From assembly GCA_964017065.1 (NCBI GenBank), contig OZ024790.1, forward strand, positions 12,522,703 through 12,586,702: 64,000 nt of DNA. Reading direction: 5' to 3'. A program made the translations under genes and the position numbers. Shown in pieces: positions 18,217 to 28,477 of this stretch. The notes below the pieces were generated by a model, which ran no database searches, was not told where the DNA came from, and worked only from the letters and a program-made list of their open reading frames with translations. The DNA comes from Haliclona indistincta. Taxonomy: Eukaryota > Porifera > Demospongiae > Haplosclerida > Chalinidae. Within the stretch, counting starts at the first letter, position 1. Every line of letters starts with the position of its first letter.

Positions 18217-19632
18217 ATGGACTTGGTCGTTGATAACGAAAAATCGGAAAGGCGCAGACTGCTGGGATCGGTTGAAAACGTCCACATACTTCCCGGCGGT
18301 GCCCACAAGGCGGCGACTGACAATGAATCCGGAGAAGCGATCTCGAGCTGGTTTCGATACCTTATGCTGGGACTGCTCTGTCTCGTTAGAATCACTACAG
18401 CGTACAGCAATGACATGCCAGCAGCATTGGAGAGCACCATCATCAGGGTAGCACGTGTGGACATCACCCAGTACGAGCTACTGTATTCATTGTACTCATG
18501 GCCGAGTGTGTTCCTGGCAGTGATTGGTGGAGTGCTTATAGACAGAGTGTTTGGTCTCAGACTGGGACTCTTGTTATTTATTACGATAGCATGTACTGGT
18601 CAGCTACTGGTTGCAATGGGCGGCTTCTTCAACCAGTTCTGGTTAATGGTCGTTGGTCGCTTTGTGCTGGGCGGTGGTTCGGAACTATCTGGCAGTGCAG
18701 TTGATATTTTCACAGCAACAATATTCAGGGACAGAGAGATGAGCTTTGTGTTTGGAATATTGTTTGGCGCTAGTCGGTTGAGCACGTCACTCTCACTCAA
18801 TCTCAATAGCAGATTATATGACTCACTACAAGTATCTACCAATCACCACGTCCGTCTGGGCAGTGTGTTTCTGTTTGGGTTTACAATATGTTGTATTGGG
18901 CTAATGATCGGCACCATTGCATCGTGTCTGGACTACAGCCGAAGGAAGAGATTTAGAGAAAAAGAAGCGAAATTCAAACTAAAAGATATCATTGATTTTT
19001 CTGTATCTTACTGGCTACTTGCTCTTACTGGACTACTGTTTTACGTTTCTGTCTATCCCTTCATTAGTATTGCACAGAATTTCTTCATACAAAAGTATAG
19101 TTTTAGCACACCAATGGCTAATCTTGTTAATACCTGTATAGTCATTGTACCAATAGTGGCTGGACCTGTACTCGGGCTAGTATCTGATTGGACGGGATAC
19201 AAACTGTATTGGGGTGTGTTCACGGCTACAGGTACTGTGCTGTGTCACATAGTACTAGCATTCACTGGACAATACCACTTCATACCAATCATTTCCACAA
19301 TATCTTTAGGTCTTTTCTTTGCAATATACACATCAGTCATTTGGCCGCAAGTATTTGTGCTAGTTCGTAAGGATCAGTTGGGTACTGCCTATGGTATACA
19401 GTATGCATTTTATGAGCTAGGTCAGGCAGTTGCAGATGTTGTCATTGGACTTGTAATTGACACATCAGGATATATGATAGTCGAGATATCATTCGCCAGC
19501 ATAGGCGCACTGTCTCTTCTGATGTTAATTGGACTTTTTAATACTTCCGGTGGACAAAAAATGAACAATGCTGGTATTCTAGCATGCACAAGACTGATAA
19601 AGAACAAATGGACAGGCAGAATTAATAACTAG
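18217..19632 (+). CDS. MFSD1-like lysosomal transporter, type A, copy 3 (intact)
   Basis: The 471-residue, single-exon protein starts at MDLVVDNEKSERRRLLG, chosen because all type-A copies share it; an in-frame ATG 84 bases upstream is not conserved. ERRRLLG is an acidic dileucine motif near the N terminus, the position used by human MFSD1 for lysosomal sorting. Helices and loops follow MFSD1: LIDRVFGLRLG, FKLKDIIDFSVSYW, SDWTGYKLYWG and KDQLGTAYGI. Compared with copy 4 the changes are mostly conservative or silent. No introns lie in the coding region, unlike vertebrate MFSD1, which suggests an ancient retrocopy or intron loss before the local expansion. Confidence 0.95.
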   Translation: MDLVVDNEKSERRRLLGSVENVHILPGGAHKAATDNESGEAISSWFRYLMLGLLCLVRITTAYSNDMPAALESTIIRVARVDITQYELLYSLYSWPSVFLAVIGGVLIDRVFGLRLGLLLFITIACTGQLLVAMGGFFNQFWLMVVGRFVLGGGSELSGSAVDIFTATIFRDREMSFVFGILFGASRLSTSLSLNLNSRLYDSLQVSTNHHVRLGSVFLFGFTICCIGLMIGTIASCLDYSRRKRFREKEAKFKLKDIIDFSVSYWLLALTGLLFYVSVYPFISIAQNFFIQKYSFSTPMANLVNTCIVIVPIVAGPVLGLVSDWTGYKLYWGVFTATGTVLCHIVLAFTGQYHFIPIISTISLGLFFAIYTSVIWPQVFVLVRKDQLGTAYGIQYAFYELGQAVADVVIGLVIDTSGYMIVEISFASIGALSLLMLIGLFNTSGGQKMNNAGILACTRLIKNKWTGRINN

Positions 19633-20271
19633 TAGTCAGTCATAATTTTTATTATTGTATTTAAAATTTTATCATGCTATTACATATAACTGTTACTACC
19701 TACAACATGAACCAACAGTGACAAGGTGCTGGTGCCAGCTGCATTGACAAGATACAACGCAGCAGCTGTTCATTGATACATTAATTATTGAACTCCAGTA
19801 CCTCAGTAAGCTATGCTCTAGTAGTACTCATGAATTTTTGGCAAAAACCTTTTTTTAATGTATACATAAATTGAGTAATAATGTAAGAATGATGTTACAG
19901 TTGAACTGACTGTCATCTGCTCATGAATGATAGTAGTTTACATGCACTCTCTTGTAATGGTGAGCTATTGGTGGAATACCTAAGAGATAAGTTGAGAATT
20001 TGTTAGAACCAAAGAGGGTAGGTTAATGTTAATGTTGGGGCAATACCAAGCGCTCGGATGACTCTAGCTTCGTATGGTATCGCACTCGTGCTGTTATTGC
20101 CCATTCTGACGTGAACTTGATACGGAGATAAGAGTCCAAGCGATGCCTTGCCAACTAACACAAGGCTTTCAAGGATGTACAGTTCACTGTATTTCAAGGC
20201 ACGAGTCCTTTTTTCGAAGCCAGCAAGCTGATCGTCGGCCCTTCTTTACACTGACCACGACGCTCACCGGG
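19633..20271. other. Intergenic between transporter copies 3 and 4
   Basis: The first part is a diverged version of the 3' flank after copies 1 and 4 (AACATGAACCAACAGTGACAAGGTGCTG). I see no supported gene in the remainder. Confidence 0.5.
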
Positions 20272-20427
20272 TATTTATCTATGCTGCAACGGACGTGGAG
20301 TGTTTCAACCATAGATGATACGTAGTCTCATAAATCTATGCTCAAATCATGCTCAAATCGATCAGGTGCGGTTGCCCCTCCCATTTTCTGAGCTAGCAAC
20401 ATATACATGTAGCTAGCTCGTTCATTC

Positions 20428-21843
20428 ATGGACTTAGTCGTTGATAACGAAAAATCGGAAAGGCGCAGACTTCTAGGATCGGTTGAAAACGTCCACATAC
20501 TTCCCGGAGATGCTCACAAGTCTGCGCCTGACAATGAATCTGAAGAAGCGATCTCGAGCTGGTTTCGATACCTTATGCTGGGACTACTCTGTATCGTTAG
20601 AATCACTACAGCGTACAGCAATGACATGCCAGCAGCATTGGAGAGCACCATCATCAGGGTAGCACGTGTGGATATCACCCAGTACGAGCTACTGTATTCA
20701 TTGTACGCATGGCCGAGTGTGTTTCTGGCAGTGATTGGTGGAGTGCTCATAGACAGAGTGTTTGGTCTCAGACTGGGACTCTTGTTATTCGTCACGATAG
20801 CATGTGTTGGTCAGCTACTGGTTGCAATGGGCGGCTTCTTCAATCAGTTCTGGTTAATGGTCGTCGGTCGATTTGTGCTGGGTGGTGGTGCAGAGCTATC
20901 TGGTAGTGCAGTTGATATTTTCACAGCAACACTATTCAGGGACAGAGAGTTGAGCTTTGTGTTTGGAATATTGTTTGGCGCTAGTGGATTAACCACCTCA
21001 CTCTCACTCAATCTCAATAGCAGATTATATGACTCACTACAAGTGTCTACCAATCACCACATCCGTCTGGGCAGTGTGTTTCTGTTTGGGTTTACAATAT
21101 GTTGTATTGGGTTAATGATCGGCTCCATTGCATCATGTCTGGACTACAGCCGAAGGAAAAAATTTAGAGAAAAAGAAGCGAAATTCAAACTAAAAGATAT
21201 CATTGATTTTTCTGTATCTTACTGGCTACTTGCTCTTACTGGACTACTGTTCTATGTTGCAGTCTATCCTTTCATTAATATTGCACAGACTTTCTTCATT
21301 CAAAAGTATGATTTTAGCACACCAATGGCTAATCTTGTCAATACATGTATAGTCATTGTACCCATAGTGGCTGGACCTGTACTCGGGCTAGTATCTGATT
21401 GGACAGGATACAAACTGTGTTGGGGTGTGTTCACGGCAGCAGGTACTGTGCTGTGTCATATAGTACTAGCATTCACCGGCCAATACTACTTCATACCAAT
21501 CATTTCCACAATATCCTTAGGTCTTTTCTTTGCAATATACACATCTGTCATTTGGCCGCAAGTATTTGTGCTCGTTCGTAAGGATCAGTTGGGTACTGCT
21601 TATGGTATACAGTATGCATTTTATGAGCTAGGTCAGGCAGTTGCAGATATTGTCATTGGACTTGTCATTGACACTTCAGGATATATGATAGTCGAGATAT
21701 CATTCGCCAGCATAGGCGCACTGTCTCTTCTGATGTTGATTGGACTTTTTAATACTTCCGGTGGACAAAAAATGAACAATGCTGGTATTCTAGCATGCAC
21801 AAGACTGGTAAAGAACAAATGGACAGGCAGAATTAATAACTAA
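20428..21843 (+). CDS. MFSD1-like lysosomal transporter, type A, copy 4 (intact)
   Basis: The 471-residue, single-exon protein is the direct counterpart of broken copy 1. Where copy 1 has AGTAGATAGATT this copy reads AGCAGATTATAT, keeping LNSRLYDSLQ in frame. It has the N-terminal sorting motif ERRRLLG, twelve helices, LIDRVFGLRLG, SDWTGYKLCWG and KDQLGTAYGI. The likely role is endolysosomal export of dipeptides or related solutes, by homology with MFSD1. It is followed tail-to-tail by the second cysteine-rich gene. Confidence 0.95.
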   Translation: MDLVVDNEKSERRRLLGSVENVHILPGDAHKSAPDNESEEAISSWFRYLMLGLLCIVRITTAYSNDMPAALESTIIRVARVDITQYELLYSLYAWPSVFLAVIGGVLIDRVFGLRLGLLLFVTIACVGQLLVAMGGFFNQFWLMVVGRFVLGGGAELSGSAVDIFTATLFRDRELSFVFGILFGASGLTTSLSLNLNSRLYDSLQVSTNHHIRLGSVFLFGFTICCIGLMIGSIASCLDYSRRKKFREKEAKFKLKDIIDFSVSYWLLALTGLLFYVAVYPFINIAQTFFIQKYDFSTPMANLVNTCIVIVPIVAGPVLGLVSDWTGYKLCWGVFTAAGTVLCHIVLAFTGQYYFIPIISTISLGLFFAIYTSVIWPQVFVLVRKDQLGTAYGIQYAFYELGQAVADIVIGLVIDTSGYMIVEISFASIGALSLLMLIGLFNTSGGQKMNNAGILACTRLVKNKWTGRINN

Positions 21844-22188
21844 TATTCATGTTTTTATTGTATTCAAATTATTATTGTAACATTGAAGGCAGTAACTACT
21901 ACCTTTAACATGAACAAACAGTAACAAGGTGCTGATACCAGCTGTACATGTGTGCTGTTCATTGGTACATTCTTGAACTCCAGTACGCTATGCTCTTGTA
22001 TTAATTTTTTGGCAACAAAAGTTTTTTAGATACATGTATACAAAATTGAATAATAGTGGAAGAAAAAACAGGAATAAAATTGATGTCATGTTACTACTAC
22101 TTTCAACATGAACAAAATAGTAACAAGGTGCTGATGCCAGCTGTACTGACATGCATTGACAAGACGGATTATGCTATGATGCAGCCAG

Positions 22189-22389
22189 CTACTCCTCTAA
22201 AATGAGGGCGTGGCTGTAAGTAATTACTAAATATTTGCTCACGTGCAGGTGTAATGGCAACATCACAATAGACATTATTATGACATGGATGAGCTCGAGA
22301 AAGACATAGAGAAAGAGGAGATGGAAGCAAGGACTTCTACAGTTAGTGTAACTGCTCACACTACAGTAAAGCAAGAACAACTGTCATAG
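22189..22389 (+). pseudogene. Orphan 5' end of a type-B transporter, right copy
   Basis: Same relic as at 4457-4665: the type-B leader with its small intron borders, then ATG at 22285 and MDELEKDIEKEEME, closing at 22389 inside the 3' end of the minus-strand cysteine-rich gene. Confidence 0.7.
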
Positions 22390-23092
22390 TGGCTGCAAAA
22401 ACAGCATAGGCACCAAAAGCTGGTCGTACTCCAGCAGAGGCACAGTATCCAGGACTTTCAGACTCTAATCCACAATTGGACCACAGGGAGTAGTTAGCAA
22501 AAGGAAGGTGTTCTCCAACGAAAGAGTTGTTATAGATTGAATTCAAGCAACAACCGAGCTCAGATCTAACTTGATGTAAACCTCTTCTACAACTGTCAGA
22601 ACATTTTTTGGTAAGTTTCAGATCAGAATCATATAGTGTAAAATTCACAAAGCACTCGGGCATCACTGTTTCCAGCCAGTTAGGCATTTTGAGAAAGCTA
22701 TTGTAGAGTGCTGTGTAACACATTGTTCCCTTCTTGTTAAAATGGCAAGCACCTTCGATCGCTACAGCCAAGCCCTCTTGTTCCTCACCGTAGCATGCAC
22801 GGAGGTGCTCTAATACCGTTGGCAGGCAGGGTTCCGAGCAAAGCTTCACATAATGGCTTGGATTAGGAAGTGGATTCGGGCTTAGAATTGATGCAACATT
22901 AGTGAAGTTTAAAGCTTGATCATAAGCATCTTTGCATTCTTGGATAAAAGTACTCCGAAAGTCGTTTTCCTGTTGTTCCGAACAGTTGTTTGTTAGCTGA
23001 GGACTGGCTTGTCGAAGAATCCTTTCCTCAGCGGCAACAATTTCTGTTGAACAGAGTATGCATAAACAAAACACCACCACAAAACGTTTCAT
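22361..23092 (-). CDS. Cysteine-rich secreted or GPI-anchored glycoprotein, copy 2
   Basis: The 243-residue protein is nearly identical to the one at 4637-5368: same signal peptide, same cysteine spacing (LCSEPC, KKCSDSC, LGCCLN) and same hydrophobic tail. I start it at MKRFVVV; the frame is open for a further 40 codons upstream, but that extension (MTQVRMRV...) is not signal-like and runs into the 15-base repeat. A sequon present in this copy (NNCS) replaces KNCS of copy 1. Family unknown. Confidence 0.8.
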   Translation of the reverse strand: MKRFVVVFCLCILCSTEIVAAEERILRQASPQLTNNCSEQQENDFRSTFIQECKDAYDQALNFTNVASILSPNPLPNPSHYVKLCSEPCLPTVLEHLRACYGEEQEGLAVAIEGACHFNKKGTMCYTALYNSFLKMPNWLETVMPECFVNFTLYDSDLKLTKKCSDSCRRGLHQVRSELGCCLNSIYNNSFVGEHLPFANYSLWSNCGLESESPGYCASAGVRPAFGAYAVFAATMTVVLALL

Positions 23093-23202
23093 CGTAATTC
23101 TGCCTCTAATTAGGTGTAAGAAATTTATTAGAAGACGGAGCACCTGAGCACTAGCGCTAGCGAGCATCGCACTTATATTTACTCGCAATACGCGCATGCG
23201 CA

Positions 23203-23442
23203 CTTGTGTCAATACCTCCCCTGTGTCAATACCTCCCCTGTGTCAATACCTCCCCTGTGTCAATACCTCCCCTGTGTCAATACCTCCCCTGTGTCAATAC
23301 CTCCTCTGTGTCAATACCTCCTGTGTCAATACCTCCTGTGTCAATACCTCCTGTGTCAATACCTCCTGTGTCAATACCTCCTGTGTCAATACCTCCTGTG
23401 TCAATACCTCCCCTGTGTTTAGGTCAATACCTCCCCAGTGTA
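23203..23442. repeat. 15-base tandem repeat with a 12-base derivative, right copy
   Basis: Six to seven units of TGTCAATACCTCCCC are followed by about six units of the 12-base TGTCAATACCTCC-type form, then a GTGTTTAGG spacer. The regular array directly abuts the cysteine-rich gene's upstream region, whereas in the left duplicate 1 kb of other sequence intervenes. Confidence 0.9.
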
Positions 23443-23459
23443 TATACTAAAAACGGGAG

Positions 23460-24245
23460 AATGTGCAAATTTATCATCAATTAAGATTTCACGCTCTATT
23501 TATACGTACGGCGATTAAGCGAAGACTTCACACCTTGGTGGGCGCCAACTAATGGTATACCACTTTACATCACCCTCAAGTAATGAAGGTGACACTATAG
23601 TGGAAACAGCTGATGAAGTGGTCTATGATGCTGGTTATATAGTAATGATGAAGAGAATGAAAGATATTGTACAGTAAAATAAACGGAAATGCTGTAATTT
23701 ACACGATTGTGCATGGTAATAAGCTAGGTGGAGACAAGAGATCAATGTCTACTATCAAGAACACTATACTGGCGATATCAAGTGGATTTAGGACGATCAG
23801 GAATTTGTACTACCCCGGCTTTTAGTATATGTGCCCCACTTCCTCAATTCGTTTGTCTCACCATCACTCCTGACCAGCTCATGCAGTGATGACTCTCGTA
23901 TGCTCATGGACGACCTCAACATCAAAATAAATACAAAACAGCACTTTCGTTTTTATTGTACATGTTCTAATCAGCTATTGACTGTCTGGTGTAAAGCTGG
24001 TTTTTATCTAAATTGCATTAAATTTTTTATCATCAACCTACATGCGCATGCACAATTTTCTGATCAATCGACCGGCCGATTGTATCAAACCATAGTTATG
24101 ATACTAGGTTGAAAGTACGTACAATCCATCATATTCATGATCCACCGATGGTCATCGTTGAGTAGCATTACTAAGCGTAGAAATAACTATGCGGTCAATC
24201 TATGCTGTTCTAGATTGGGTACAGCGCAAGCATAGATTATGCCTC
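23460..24245. other. Intergenic, shared with left duplicate
   Basis: Counterpart of 7040-7940 plus 8690-8760, without the TIR element. Contains the conserved GACCAGCTCATGCAGTGATGACTC patch. No supported gene. Confidence 0.5.
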
Positions 24246-24369
24246 GGACTAGCCTATGATGCACCCAGCCACTCCTCTACAATGAGGGCGTGGCTGTAAG
24301 GAATTACTAATTATAATTTTGCTCACGTGCAGGTGTAATGGCAACATAACAATAGACGTACAGCTAGAC

Positions 24370-25916
24370 ATGACAGACGAGCTCGAGAAAGACGTAAAGA
24401 AAGAGGAGATGGACTCAGATACCACTAACGATGAGCAAAGCTCTCTCTCGTCAACATTACACCACAGTAGGAGTGATCGTGGTTTGTGTGAACGTATCAC
24501 TAGGATCGCCCGCTCCATCATTGATCCTCACAAACATGTCTACCGCTACTTGTTGCTGTTGTTGTTCTGTCTGGCTCGTGTGTGTCTTGCATTCAGTGTT
24601 GACATGCCGGCAGCATTGGAGAGCACCATCATCAATGTAATGCGTGTGGACATCACCCAGTACGAGCTACTGTATTCGTTGTTCGCATGGCCCAACGTGT
24701 TTCTGGCAGTGATTGGTGGAGTGCTCATAGACAGAGTGTTTGGTCTCAGACTGGGACTCTTGTTATTTATTACGATAGCATGTACTGGTCAGCTACTGGT
24801 TGCTATGGGTGGCTTCTTCAACCAGTTCTGGTTAATGGTTGTCGGTCGATTTGTGTTTGGAGCCGGAGTTGACTTATCTGGTAGTGCTGGCGACATATTT
24901 GCAGCGGCACTGTTCAGAGACAGTGAGCTGAGCTTTGTGTTTGGACTAGTATATGGCGCAGGTCGAATCAGTGCTACACTATCACTCAACTTCAGTGCTA
25001 GTGCATACTGTACAATATGTTTCGTTTTGTCAATAATCGGAACGCTAGACTGGGCTGTGTGCTGTTGGTCGGGTTTGGTCTCTGTTTGGTAGCTCTAATG
25101 CTTGCTGTAGTGGGTACAGCACTGGACTACAGGAGAGAGAAGGCTGTCGGACACAAGAGAGAAAGACGAGGACGATTTAAATTGAAAGACATAAAAGACT
25201 TCAGGGTTTCTTTCTGGTTGTTCGTTGGTATAGGATTCTTGTACTATATCCCAGTCTTTCCATTTTTAAGTATCGGGCAAGTGTTCTTTAAACAAAAATA
25301 TGAGTATTCAGTCAGCGTTGCTAACACTGTAAATGGTATTACCTTCTTGGTACCAGCTGTCTCTTACCCGCTGTTTGGTTTATTATGTGACTGGACTGGT
25401 TATAAACTGTACTGGGGCATGTTTAGCGTACTTGGAACACAAGCGGTTCATTTTTTGTTTGCATATGCTGGACAAGACTTCTTTCTGCCCATCATCAACA
25501 CGCTCTCGTTAGGCTTGTTCTACTCGATATTCACAAGTGCTGTATGGCCGCTGGTCTTCCTGCTCATTCCTGAACACCAGTTGGGGACAGCATATGGGAT
25601 ATCGTATGCTTTCTATTCTCTAGGTCAGGCTCTGTCTGCCGTCATTGTGGGTCAGATAATTGACAATATTGGGTACATGATGGTTGAGATATTCTTCGTC
25701 AGTGTTCTATCACTCACTCTGCTGTTACTGGTTGCTTTCTACTTCACTACCGACGGACAAAAACTAAACATATCCGGCAGGTTGAGAAGAAAGCAGAAAA
25801 AACTAAATAAAGTGATCGCTAAACCACAGGAAGACGACAACATTCATCTTTTAGATAGTGACGAACTTGATGCTGATCGAAAAGGAGAGAAAACCGCACA
25901 TGAAAGTCCTTTATGA
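24370..25916 (+). pseudogene. MFSD1-like transporter, type B, copy 5, frameshifted
   Basis: It begins MTDELEKDVKKEEMDSD, probably the ancestral type-B start, and matches copy 2 closely to LSLNFS. There AGTGACAGACTG of copy 2 is replaced by AGTGCTAGTGCATACTG (about 24994-25010), a net gain of 5 bases. The frame shifts and ends at 25092; homology continues in another frame from about 25017 to the normal end at 25916, with the tail HLLDSDEL. All other parts are open, so the lesion is recent. It lies at the same alignment position as the lesion in copy 1. Confidence 0.9.
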
Positions 25917-26015
25917 TACATATTTTTTTTGTAACCATAAAATATGACGCAATCTCAAATTATTATTTATGACGGAATATTTTTGAAATGAAAAAAAATT
26001 TTTAACCAACAATTA

Positions 26016-27653
26016 TTAATACTGGTCTTCGTCTAGTTCAGTCTGCTTCACTACCATTCTTTTCATCACTTTCAGCAACTGCTGTTTCTCCTTCAGAATA
26101 GCCCTTTCCACAGCAGCGAGCTCACTTGTCACCTCATCATCAACGTCATCACTTCTAGTCACTGGTCGGCGTTCCTCGCCTGTTCTCTCTGTGTGTAGTG
26201 ACTGCTGGATTAGAGCTGTTCTTTCTTGATTGAGTCGTTTGTGCAGAAGCTGCTGCTTAGCGCTAGCAATCTCCTTCTCAACTGCTTCCAGCTCCTACAA
26301 AATAATAATAATATTGATGATTATGAATATCAGCATACTAGATAATGAATAATGAACATTATATAAAACCATGTATGCATGTGATGTACCAGGCTCCTCC
26401 CCAAGCCCCACCCTCTATTAAATCACCATTGCCTAGAGAGGGCCTACTAAAAATCGCAATATAACTTTTCCCAACTACCCCACAAAATTGTGGAGTCGTG
26501 AACTGGTTAGCAGTGTACAAAAATCGCACACCTGCTTGGCATACAACGTAACTATTCAGATATGTTAGCTCACACAGTTCTACTGCTGTACTCATTTTAG
26601 CTTGTCTCAGTAGTAATACATGTAAGATGCTCATACCAACATACCAGTGAGAACGAACAGACGTATGAAAAACAACAGTTGGGCAGTGTCATGTAACCAT
26701 AAACACAACTTTTTTCTTGGGAGACAATTTTGTTGCCAGCACATCAAACATAGATTGGTAAAATGAGAGGGGTGTGGCTTGGAGAGCAGACTACTACTAG
26801 CATAATTATCAACAAACTTTCGTCATTGTTAGCATGCGTGTGACTGTACCTGAGCAAGAGTATGAGTTGGGATAGAATGAAGATCTTCCTGTTGGTCATC
26901 ATGAGATGATCTAGAGTGCCTTCTTCTTGTACCAGGAGAGGGTGTGTTAGAGTGTCTAGTGTGCTTCTTGTGATGGCGATGTCTGTGATGGGATCGAGAT
27001 GAAGGTGACCGGGACTTAGAACGGTGTGAGTATGAACGACTTTTTTGTTTTCTTCTTGCAGGAGAAGGTGAGCGGCTGGTGGAGTACCTACTGTGCTTCT
27101 TGTGGTGTTTGTGTCGTTTGTACGATGGAGGTGAACGTGACTGCTGTTTGTGACGATGAGAAACACTGTCACTGTCTGTGTGAGACAAAGAACGATGTCT
27201 ATGCGTTGAGGAACGACGTCTATGCGACGAGGAATGAAGTCTATGACGTGGCGAGTCCCTGCTTCTGGAAGATCTTTCTGAAATGATTTCACTATGGCTT
27301 GGTCTTCTGCTGCATCCAGATGTCTTTTCTGATGTCATCTCACTGTGGCTCTGTCTTCTACTACTGCTGCTGCTCATTCTGGATGCTCTGCCTGACTCCC
27401 TCTCACTACGGCTCGCTGTCTTGCTTCTGGGGGACATATCACTGCTTATTGTTCGTTCAGCGTCATCTCTTGCTCGACCCTTCCCCTTGCCAACGCTATG
27501 TCTTCTTCCTCTGTCCCCACTACTAGAGCTGGTAATCTCACTGCTCTGCACTGCAGAATGTGCTTGACTGTCTTCTTGTTCTGTTTCCGACTGATCTTCC
27601 TCTCTCACCGACCCTCTAATGAGAGGGCTATCGTCCCATGATGTAGCCACCAT
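26016..27653 (-). CDS. RS-rich coiled-coil protein, copy 2 (two coding exons)
   Basis: Exons 26850-27653 and 26016-26294 join in phase 0 as in copy 1, giving about 360 residues. Start MVATSWDDSPLIRG; long RS/RH repeat region with several in-frame gains and losses of repeat units relative to copy 1 (for example an added HRRRSSTHRHRS); charged coiled-coil end KRMVVKQTELDEDQY-like. The intron between them (26295-26849) lacks the piggyBac-like element. A non-coding first exon ends at 28042. The frame is kept through many length differences, which supports selection on the protein. Confidence 0.8.
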
Positions 27654-28477
27654 CTCATCGAACAGTCTCCACTGCAGCTCTGTCGTGTTATCAGCAGACG
27701 ACGGACCTGAGGAGATAAGAAAATACAGTAAATTGACAAGCATAGTAATACGTCATAGAAGTTAAGTTAGGTGTCGTACATGCCCGATTGCACGAGGAGC
27801 TAATACATCACGAGGCAAGGCCTAGTGGTGTATTGTGCCTAAAGGCTCCACACACTGAGTGCAATCAGACATGTACAAACACAGAAAGTAGTTTTGTGTT
27901 TCAACGTAGGCAGTGTTTACACTATAACACTTTTGCTATCTCACTTACACACACAAACAATTCCAGTGAGAACAGTAACTTCGAAACCGGAACAAGATAA
28001 ACTCCGTGGAACACCTGAGACAGATGCACGCTTATGCTTACCAAGAATGCCCACAAGACTTCTAATTAATTAAAAAAACAAACTTGTTTGAGGTGATTTT
28101 TTTCTGTGGTTACTGCGTGAATTTACTGTAGGGAGTGTTGCTAAGCAAGTGCGTCAATTGGGGCTTCACTTCAGAGGAGCCATCTTCCATCTGCTATTTA
28201 TGGTGACCTCAAACCAGCCAGGGAGGGCTCGATGGTGCAGCTGGGTAGACGAGGTAACGATTGGGAAATGATTCTAAATAATGCCTAAGTCGAATATATT
28301 CTAAGACCATTACAAAACCGTGCCATTCTTCACAAAGCGTCATTATAGAAAATAAATTTGGCAGCTATATTTTGGCAATTCAATACACACAATCGACTGT
28401 AATAAAAATTGTCAAGTTTCGACGATTGACAAAAATTCGGCTCTGCGATGAGGTCTTTATTTTAACATGTAAAACAA

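Larger units (their letters stand above)
20272..28370. repeat. Segmental duplication, right copy
   Basis: This is the counterpart of 2576-14120, with the same genes in the same order. It lacks the insertions listed for the left copy and so acts as the empty-site allele for them. Homology fades just before the Topors-like gene. Confidence 0.9.
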
